Below, piece by piece: positions 56,390-64,000 of a stretch of DNA of 64,000 bases. Position numbers and translations under genes: made by a program. Each line of letters opens with the position of its first letter. The first letter of the stretch is position 1. The notes below the pieces were generated by a model that was not told the DNA's origin, did no database searches, and was given only the letters and a program-made list of their open reading frames with translations. Source of the DNA: Asterias rubens (Eukaryota > Echinodermata > Asteroidea > Forcipulatida > Asteriidae); the NCBI RefSeq assembly GCF_902459465.1, contig NC_047069.1, positions 4,869,171-4,933,170 of the forward strand, in the 5' to 3' direction.

Positions 56390-56905
56390 CATCTGTTATA
56401 TAACACCCAAGCAGATCCTTGACATTTGATTGGAGGATTGTCCGTCACGTGATAGCAAATAAAAGTACCATTGCACGCTGAGTCACTCACCGTGCTTTTT
56501 CGTTCCATCCGAAAAGTACCATTGCACGCTGGCAGCGTGCAATGGTACTTTTCGGATGGAACGAAAAAGCTGAGTAAAAACATCACTGCGTGCGCGTGTC
56601 TTTGGTAACGCAGCAGGTGTTACTGCAAGAAGGCATAGTAAAATTACTTGCATTTCAGCTTCTACAGTTGAAATTGTTTGTTTTGAAAGTTGTATCTTTC
56701 AATCAAAATGACAAAGATCTACTTGGATGTTATATAAAACAAATAATGAATGTTTTTCATTCGTGCAATGGTGCGAATATGTTCATTCGTTGAAAGCTGG
56801 AATGTTCCATTCAACTCGGCTCCGCCTCGTTGAATAGAACATTCCATCTTTCAACTCATGAACATATTCGCACCATTGCACTCATAAACATTCATTATGT
56901 GTATA
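56390..56905. mobile_element. Large composite foldback element, copy 1
   Basis: It starts near TTATATAACACCCAAGCAGA. An inner palindrome at 56495-56573 pairs GCTTTTTCGTTCCATCCGAA with its complement, and a second at 56760-56880 pairs ATTCGTTGAAAGCTGGAATG and GTTCCATTCAACTCGGC with the opposite strand. The segment 56633-56800 is almost identical to 61466-61632. Confidence 0.85.
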
Positions 56906-56929
56906 TTATTTCACCTATACTTGTCTCCT

Positions 56930-57811
56930 CCTTATAAAAAAATCAATGTAAAAAAAGTAATCAGAAATTTGAGAATACAGTCTCTGTTCCTCTACCTTAC
57001 AATAATATGAATGCATGAACACACATGTTACCCAACATCTGACATCAAATGCCTTTATGCAAGGACATTTGAATATGTATGGCATATATGCACCGTACAC
57101 TCTTCTGTACACCGAAACCAACCATCAATGCTGATTGAAAATAAATTGGAAAACATATCAAATACCATCTTGCTGCATTATGACTGCCTTCAAAACTGAA
57201 TTGTTGTTCGTGCAAGCAATAAACTAAATAGAGCGAGCTGTATAGCTCCACTTTGTGGTCAGGTTACAGGGAAATATGTAATTCGGAACAACCTATTGAC
57301 CTCTTTATTATTGTATTCTGAGCAACAACAAAAACATCCCAAACTAACTACAAACAAAACCCCACATTTCAAAAGACACGTTTTCCATGAATCTATCACA
57401 ATGGTCTGTCAATGGTACAGAATGAAATTTGGGATTTGTGAAATACGACCAAAGTAATTGTTATTGATGAGTCAGTTGTTATTTCTGGTTGTATAGGAAA
57501 GATATTTTGGGTCTTTTCCCACTCACAATCTTTAAATTAATCCCGAGGTGCATTTAGATATGCAGGCCTACAATGAAACCAGCCAGTGAACATAAAAAAG
57601 GTGGTAGTATTTTTTGAGATAAGAGATATTGCCAAAAATCTGGATTGGTTATATCCACACAGGAAGAACAATCCGTAAAAGGAATACACAGTCTAAAAAA
57701 TGTTTCATGCAGAAACATTTCTCAGATTGAAAAGTGCCTTTCTCTATAAAGCACATTCCCTAGAATAATTTCTTAAAATGTTATAGATTTACAACAGCTG
57801 CAATGCTTCTG
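56930..57811. other. Spacer, no gene recognised
   Basis: AT-rich DNA without clear repeats or coding signal. Confidence 0.4.
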
Positions 57812-58173
57812 AAAGGGAAGGTACACCTTTGGTAGCTGTCAAAGACCAGTCTTCTCACGTGGTGTATCCCAACATAAGCATAAAATAACAACCTGTGAAA
57901 ATTTGAGCTCAATTGGTCATTGGAGTTGCAAGAAAATGATGACAGGAAAAAACACCCTTGTTGGACGAATTTGTGTGCTTTCAGATAGGAATAAAAGACT
58001 TAATTTTAGTGAGAAATTACCTCTTTCTAAAATTGTATGCTACTTCAGAGGGAGCCGTTTCTCACAACGTTTCATACATGTACCATCAACCTCTCCCCAT
58101 ATTACTCGTCACCAAGAAAGGTTTTATGCTAATAATTAATTTGAGTAATTACCAATAGTGTCCACTGCCTTTT
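57812..58173. mobile_element. Hybrid TTAA-MITE: ends from two subfamilies
   Basis: The left end is the AGGGAAGGTACACC type, as at 47178, and the right end is the AGTGTCCACTGCCTTT type, as at 37986. The interior switches between about 57990 and 58100. Confidence 0.8.
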
Positions 58174-58289
58174 ATAAGGAAGTTTTTTATGATCATTATT
58201 ATTTGAAGTAGTTACCAAAAGGTAAACCCTCCCTTCCATTCGGCATCAAAACACTGGAACATTAAATGCTATAAATAAAACAAAAAAGA

Positions 58290-58765
58290 AAGTCCAAACT
58301 CAGGACTTAGTCCTAGGAGATATTAAAAAAAACTTAAAGGCAGTGGACACTATTGGTAATTACTCAAAATAATTATTAGCATAAAACCTTCCTTGATTGT
58401 GAGTAATGGGGAGAGGTTGATAGTATAAAACATTGTGAGAAACGGCTCCCTCTGAAGTAACGGCGTTTTTGAGAAAGAAGTAACTTTCCACGAATTCGAT
58501 GTCGAGATCTCAAGTTTAGAATTTGCGGTCTCAAAGTCAATCATCTGAAAGCACACAAATTCGTGTGACAAGGTTGTTTTTTCTTTCATAGTTATCTCGC
58601 AACTCCGACGACCAATCATGCTCAAATTTTCACAGCTTTGTTATTTTATGCATTTGTTGAGATACACCAAGTGAGAAGACTGGTCTTTAACCAATAGTAT
58701 CCAGTGTCTTTAAGCTTAGTCCTAACTCGAGATAGTCCTAAACTCTTTGTGAAATCTACCCCAGG
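58290..58765. mobile_element. TTTCACAAA-type MITE containing a family M copy
   Basis: Family M lies at 58334-58713 (TTAAAGGCAGTGGACACTAT to CCAGTGTCTTTAA). Outside it, AGGACTTAGTCCTAGGAG on the left and TTAGTCCTAACTCGAGATAG, then ACTCTTTGTGAAATCTACC, on the right belong to the element family seen inserted at 31914-32075. Confidence 0.8.
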
Positions 58766-58932
58766 TATCAAGCCGTTTGATCTCACACACTCAAAAAGTG
58801 TAATTAGTCTGTGACCAGGAGAAGAAATTATACCTACACCTGCTTTCATTTGCATGAGCTCCAGACAATGTTATTAACAATTAATCTTACCAAGACCATA
58901 TGTTGTATGTAGGTCTATGTGTAATGATTTCT

Positions 58933-59100
58933 TTAAAGGCATTGGTAACTTATCAAAAAAATTAATGACCATGAAAACTTACTTGGTAAAGAGCACTGGA
59001 GAGCATAATGATATTAAATAAAACATTGTTAGAAACGACCACTTTGAAGTTACATCATTCTATAGAAGGATGTAGTTTTTCATTTTCAGTTTGTAGATTG
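58933..59100. mobile_element. TTAA-MITE family M, truncated copy
   Basis: Starts TTAAAGGCATTGGTAACTTA and keeps TTACTTGGTAAAGAGCACTG and AAACATTGTTAGAAACGACC before losing similarity. The 59.2-59.7 kb stretch beyond it has a transposon-like fragment (AAACATTGAGAAAAAATCAG near 59310) and no recognised gene. Confidence 0.7.
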
Positions 59101-59714
59101 AAATTGTGCTCATAAGCTTGTTTACAATTAAATACATCAAAGCTCTGTTCTATCTCTATGACTACATTTACTGTACAAAGTGACACAATAAGAAATCTAG
59201 TTTGTGAGTAGTGGAGAAACGCTGGTTTCTGGCTGGACGCTACAATCAGTATGCTCCGAGTCTGACCATCTTCTCAAGTTTGCTCGAAGACAGTCAGAGC
59301 AAACGATCAAAACATTGAGAAAAAATCAGCTTTTTTCAGAGCCACAACTTGGTGGTCACCACAAACCTTACTTACTTTCCACACTGCATAGCCTTAAGTC
59401 TTCTTATCTTACTGTCCAGGATGGTATTTGTTTAGATTGCCATGATATGTAACTAAAATTCCATCCAAGGTTGCATTAGGGCTTATCATGGATTTCATCC
59501 TATCTAGGAGGCTGTACTTGCTGTTTGAATTATCACAAAGGTGAACTACTTATGTACATCCAGAAAACAATTCATCTATGGTAAACACATTTATGGTTTA
59601 TGGTTTGGTGGAACTGGGGGGGTAAATTCAATGGTCATACCCAACCACGTTTACAATAATACATTTGATGCAGTCTTGCTTTTTAGGTAACCACAGTCTT
59701 TCAAACGGCAATGT

Positions 59715-60063
59715 AATAATAATAATAATAGCGAAGTCTTATATAGCGCACGTATCTACCAAACAAAGTACTCAAGGCAAAGTACTCAAGGCGCTGAGTA
59801 TATACAAACTTTCAGAAAGGTAATTGCAGTGATCGATTTTGAGACCCAAGTGTTTAGCACTTTACAAGGTGCTACGGCGCATACAACAGCCACAGCCAGG
59901 AACAACGGGGCGAACCCCTTCTCTTTTCAAAAAGTGCCCTGGGTTCTTTAACATGCGTTACATAACACATGGGACCAACAGCTTTACGTCCCATCCGAAG
60001 GACGAAGCAATGGTTGAGTGTTTTGCTTAAGGACACAAGTGTCACGGTTGGGGATCAGTCTAA
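59715..60063 (-). mobile_element. SINE (minus orientation), ATT tail
   Basis: Plus-strand AATAATAATAATAGCGAAGTCTTATATAGCGC is a reverse-complement retroposon tail (marker TTATATAGCGCACGTATCTA). The body has CAACAGCTTTACGTCCCATC and GGGCGAACCCCTTCTC. It ends near AGGACACAAGTGTCACG, the join used just after the tRNA head in the SINE at 60467. Confidence 0.75.
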
Positions 60064-60466
60064 CTACCACAAGAACATCTGTGAACTTTGGATATCAAGC
60101 AAAATGTTCTTTTGATTCCTATCACAAACCCTGAACAAAAAATTAAACTTTTGTGCAGTGAAATGTGTTTTACTAAAAACAAAACAATGAAAAACATAAT
60201 TTACAGGGTTGCCCTTAACCTTTTTCAGTGACAAACCTGCAGGATCAATTAGCTTGTCTTTATAGCAACCAGACATGTGAGTAACTAGCCATGAAAAAAA
60301 GAGGAAAAGAGATAACCAGGCAAGCAAAAAAAGAGGAAAAGAAAATTTTCCTATACTTTTGTACAAAGTGAGTTAAGGAAAAAAGAGGAAAATCAAAACC
60401 CAAAAAGAGGAAATCAGTTGAAAAGAGGAAGTCTCTCTGCCTGAGCAAGTCACCAAGCTTTTTCAC

Positions 60467-60823
60467 TGGGCCATGGCCGAGTGGTTAAGAGCATCGAATT
60501 CAAGTTCTGGTGCTGATTCACCGGAGTGTGGGTTCGAATCCCGGTCGTGACACTTGTGTCCTTGAGCAAGATACTTTACTATAATTGCTTCTCTTCACCC
60601 AGGGGTATAAATGGGTACCTGCGAGGGTAGAGGTTGATATTGTGTATGAAAAAGCCACAAGCGCCTTACAGGCAGCTCAGGGCTGTATACTCCCTAGGGA
60701 GCTGAGAAACATTACAGGGATGTTATTGGCCCTATGACCAGGGCACTAATGTAAAGAGCGTTGATCCGGTTACTGTGAAATGCGCTATATAAGAATTTGT
60801 TATTATTATTATTATTATTATTT
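60467..60823 (+). mobile_element. Near-complete tRNA-derived SINE
   Basis: The tRNA-like head has box A (TGGCCGAGTGGTTAAGAGCA) and box B (GTGGGTTCGAATCCCGGTC), resembling tRNA-Leu or tRNA-Ser. Next comes ACTTGTGTCCTTGAGCAAGA, a body with CACAAGCGCCTTACAGGCAG, and a tail GCGCTATATAAGAATTTGTT with an ATT repeat. It is the most complete SINE in the window. It is not a functional tRNA gene: there is no matching 3' acceptor half. Confidence 0.88.
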
Positions 60824-61139
60824 CAAAACAATGAACTAGCCAGACCAACCATCTGACATTTTTTTTACTGGTCTTGGGGAGGTTTCAACTGGCATTTGGC
60901 CAGCGGACCACTGTTTAGGTAAATGTTATTATTATTTTGGGTAGGTTGGTTCATTCAGATTGCTTACTGCAGAAGTTCAAGCCACTGAATTCCCATTAGG
61001 GAAAGTGAGAAGAGACATGTACAAATAACAGACTGGTCATGATGGAACAACTTGCTGACTGGAGATCTGTTCCTTTTTTATTTTATTCAGTGGGAGAATA
61101 AACAAATATAAACCATCACCTGAAAGCTTGTTTGGATGA

Positions 61140-61240
61140 AAAACATGACCATGGAGCACAGACAAAGATCAATAGTGTTTGGATTTTCCGGAGGGAGGAA
61201 ACCAGAGGGCCCAGAGAAAAAAACATCATGACAAATAGAA
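61140..61240. mobile_element. SINE fragment related to 37120-37400
   Basis: GACCATGGAGCACAGACAAA and TTTTCCGGAGGGAGGAAACC match the body of that SINE with divergence. Confidence 0.55.
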
Positions 61241-61465
61241 GAAAAACAATGTACAACTCTATTTATGTAGGCCTTTACCTGGAAAAAAAACACGGCCGCA
61301 TTAAAGGTGTTAGGCTTGATAAACTAGCCACCTATACAATACATTGTATGACTTTATTTTGTATGAAAATGATTCTACCAACTTGCTGCTTTTTAATAGT
61401 GTCAGTGTCACGTTTCCTACAATGAATAACAGCAGCATATGTGGGTGTGGGTTTGGATTTTGGTC

Positions 61466-62250
61466 ATAGTAAAATTACTTGCATTTCAGCTTCTACAGTT
61501 GAAATTGTTTGTTTTGAAAGTTGTATCTTTCAATCAAAATGACAAAGATCTACTTGGATGTTATATAAAACAAATAATGAATGTTTTTCATTCGTGCAAT
61601 GGTGCGAAAATGTTCATTCGTTGAAAGCTATATTATCAGTACAGTGTATATTATCAGTACAGTGGCTATTCTCAAATATGCTATTTGAGAATCACTTCAC
61701 AATGAGGTAAATGTGGTTATGGACAAATATTATACACATAATGAATGTTTATGAGTGCAATGGTGCGAATATGTTAATGAGTTGAAAGATGGAATGTTCT
61801 ATTCAACGAGGCGGAGCCAAGTTGAATGGAACATTCCAGCTTTCAACGAATGAACATTTCGCACCATTGCACGAATGAAAAACATTCATTATTTGTTTTA
61901 TATAACATCCGAGTAGATCTTTGTCATTTTGGTTAAAAGATACAACTTTCAAAACAAACAAAACGTAGGCCTACAATTTTTAATTGTAGAAGCCGAATGT
62001 TAAGTAATTTTACTACCTTGCAGTAACACTGCTGCGTTACCAAAGACACGCGCACGCAGTGATATGTGTTTACTCACCTTTTTCGTTCCATCCGAAAAGT
62101 ACTAATGCACGCTGGCAGCGTGCAATGGTACTTTTCGGATGGAACGAAAAAGCACGGTGAGTGACTCAGCATGCAATGGCACTGTTATTTGCTATCACGT
62201 GACGGACAATCCTCCAATCAAATGGCAAGGATCTGCTCGGGTGTTATATA
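61466..62250. mobile_element. Composite foldback element, copy 2, plus an inverted partial copy
   Basis: 61728-62250 is the reverse complement of the element at 56390-56905, including the GTACTTTTCGGATGGAACGA palindrome. 61466-61632 is a further partial copy in the opposite sense, nearly identical to 56633-56800. About 95 bp of other sequence (TATTATCAGTACAGTG repeated) lies between. Confidence 0.85.
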
Positions 62251-62629
62251 AAAGTTTTTATCCCAAAATAAATTTGAGATGGTATATTCCAAGTACAAAT
62301 GATTAAGTCCCAGGAGTAGGTGGTTATGTGCCCCTTGTGACAGTTGATTAGGGTCGACATTCCAAATAAGTGAATTGTATCCCTATGCCTTGAAGTGGAG
62401 GTCCAGCGATTTCTCAACAACAAATACCAAAAAATCAAATAGTTATTTTATCTGTCTGTAGATTACTACTACTAGTACTAGTTGATAATTAATGGAATGT
62501 GTGTGTCCCACAAGGATATGTATATAAAGAAAATAAAACAGGAAAACAGTTTCCTCAGAGTATAAACATTCATGTTATTGTTTTCTATCTATTCACACTA
62601 ACCATACTAATATCTCACCTATTGCTAAA

Positions 62630-62790
62630 GTGATTTCCTGCTTAGCAGAAACAAGCAGGACTTCAGTCACAAATCATACTTGTGACATGGTATTTTGGCT
62701 GGTTACCCTAATCTGGTAAGCATAATTTTGTTGTGCTTGGCTACTTTTTGTGCTTTTAAGAAGCTATATGAAAATGGTCCCTGACTACTG
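62630..62790. mobile_element. Fragment of the GGGCCC/AGCTGCTTA MITE family
   Basis: TCCTGCTTAGCAGAAACAAG, GGCTGGTTACCCTAATCTGG and AGCATAATTTTGTTGTGCTT match the outer element at 48273-48400 and, reversed, 34130-34200. Confidence 0.6.
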
Positions 62791-63125
62791 AACAAAAAGT
62801 CCACTACTAATCCCCCCCCAAACCCCCCCCCCAAAAAAAAAAACTGTTAAGTCAAAGAGAATAAATAGCTAACGAGGTCACAAAGCTGCTGTCTCCAGTA
62901 TGCAGACCAATGTATACTTTATTAACATGCACAACATAAGCATACTAATCTAAGCCTGTGATCACACATTAACAACATGATTCCTGACAGCCCCCCCCCC
63001 CCCCCCCCCGGGAAATTAGCGCTGCATTTTACTGCCAGACTATACAAACAATTTGATAATTAGAAGAACTTGTCAATGTTTTCATTTATTTTTTAACTCC
63101 TTTTACTTTGAAACTCTTGCATGGC

Positions 63126-63497
63126 TTAAAGGCACTGGACACTATTGGTAATTAGTCAAAATAATTGTAAGCATAAAAACAAATTTTGGTAACGATCAAT
63201 GAAGAGCTGTTGTTGGTATAAAACATTGTGAGAAGAGGCTCCCTCTGAAGTAACGTCTTTTTTGAGAAAGAAGTAATTTCTCACTCAAATATTTGAATTG
63301 ATTTTGAGACCTCAAGCGTGAGGACTCGAAACCAAGCATCTGAAAGCACACAACTTCATGTGACAAAGGTGTTGTTCTTCTGTTATTATCTCGCAACTTC
63401 AACGACCAATTGAGTTCAAATTTTCACAGGTTTGTTATTTTGTTCATATGTTGAGATACACAAAGTGAGATACGTTTGGTTATCACTATTAAAAATT
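63126..63497. mobile_element. TTAA-MITE family M copy
   Basis: Left end TTAAAGGCACTGGACACTAT is intact; the right end is worn (ACGTTTGGTTATCACTATT). Internal marks GAGGCTCCCTCTGAAGTAAC and CTCGCAACTTCAACGACCAA are present. Confidence 0.88.
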
Positions 63498-63589
63498 AAA
63501 GGCAATAAAAAGCTTCGGTCATTTTATCAAACATTTCCCTTAAAAGTAATGTGTAGGATTTGAAACTTTGCATGGTGGAAATACAATAT

Positions 63590-63757
63590 AGAAGAGTTTG
63601 CGGTAACACCATGTAATAACAATCTCTAAATGAGTTTCTCCAGAAGACGATCAGAGCATACTGATCGAAAAGTCGAGTTAATCCAACGGTTCTTTTCAGA
63701 ACCACCCCAACTCATTTAGAGATTGTTATTACATGGTGTTACCGCAAACTCTTCCAT
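63590..63757. mobile_element. Foldback element with GCGGTAACACC arms
   Basis: AAGAGTTTGCGGTAACACCA, TGTAATAACAATCTC and TAAATGAG are mirrored exactly by CTCATTTAGAGATTGTTATT, ACATGGTGTTACCGC and AAACTCTT. The loop has TCCAGAAGACGATCAGAGCA and a sequence ending TCTTTTCAGAACCACC. Confidence 0.9.
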
Positions 63758-64000
63758 AAAAGTAATGTGGTTATGCAAAAATTTGAATTTGTGTACTATT
63801 AGGGATTTATTCTTCCTGAGTGGACAAATTCCGCCGGATTTTTTGGCGATATCTCAAAAAAGCTACCACCTTTTGTAGTCCAAATAAACGAAGGTATATT
63901 TCACCTTTAAGAACAAAGTTATTGCCCACCTTATTGTGAATGAAAAAGGTAAATGAATTCTGAACCATGTTGTGGTATTTAGGCCAGCATGACTACGAAT

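Noticed and set aside
60467..60550. Functional tRNA gene
   Set aside because: Box A and box B are present, but the sequence continues into a SINE body and lacks a paired acceptor stem. The same holds for 17050, 33060, 37340 and 45190.

Overview
The window looks like animal nuclear DNA, most likely from an echinoderm and perhaps a sea star. Genes are split into small exons with GT-AG borders, the intervening DNA is AT-rich, and there are many short inverted-repeat transposons, tRNA-derived SINEs and minisatellites. The species call is inference: it rests on the style of the repeats and on recognisable metazoan genes, not on a database match.

Left part (1-25.6 kb): almost entirely tandem repeats. 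In order these are 20-40 bp GCAAAG-type repeats (1-7.2 kb) with a 374-bp satellite inside them (about 2.5-5.1 kb), a 21-bp array (8.16-8.97 kb), a composite 42/43-bp array (9.58-10.23 kb), a 16-bp array (10.9-12.4 and 14.2-14.5 kb), a 111-bp array (12.8-14.05 kb) and a large field of 66-bp units (15.5-25.4 kb). Embedded in this DNA, always on the minus strand, are three families of short exon-like cassettes of about 72-130 bp with intact acceptor and donor signals: 11 copies at 2.0-5.8 kb, 9 copies at 15.8-25.5 kb and 2 copies at 12.6 and 21.8 kb. A TATA-containing promoter candidate on the same strand lies at 7.4 kb. Most cassette copies have stops in the reading frames examined, so one or more minus-strand non-coding or decaying spliced loci is my best reading. 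This is the least explained and most interesting part of the window.

Middle (26.7-30.2 kb): a complete six-exon gene on the plus strand encodes a long-form COMMD6-like protein of 201 residues, with an N-terminal helical domain and a C-terminal COMM domain. Minus-strand exons at 49.0, 45.8 and 42.1 kb encode an internal part of a MICU2/MICU3-like regulator of the mitochondrial calcium uniporter; its first and last exons were not found here. The two genes are convergent.

Right part (54.7-55.7 kb): one intronless class A G-protein-coupled receptor of 329 residues on the plus strand. If the 5' exons of the MICU gene lie beyond the window, this receptor sits inside one of its introns on the opposite strand.

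The 28-64 kb portion carries about 22 copies of one family of short elements of roughly 340-390 bp with TTAA-flanked terminal inverted repeats. Several copies are inserted into other elements or interrupted by them, so relative ages can be read. Other foldback elements, SINEs, a LINE remnant and a few unrecognised AT-rich stretches fill the rest.
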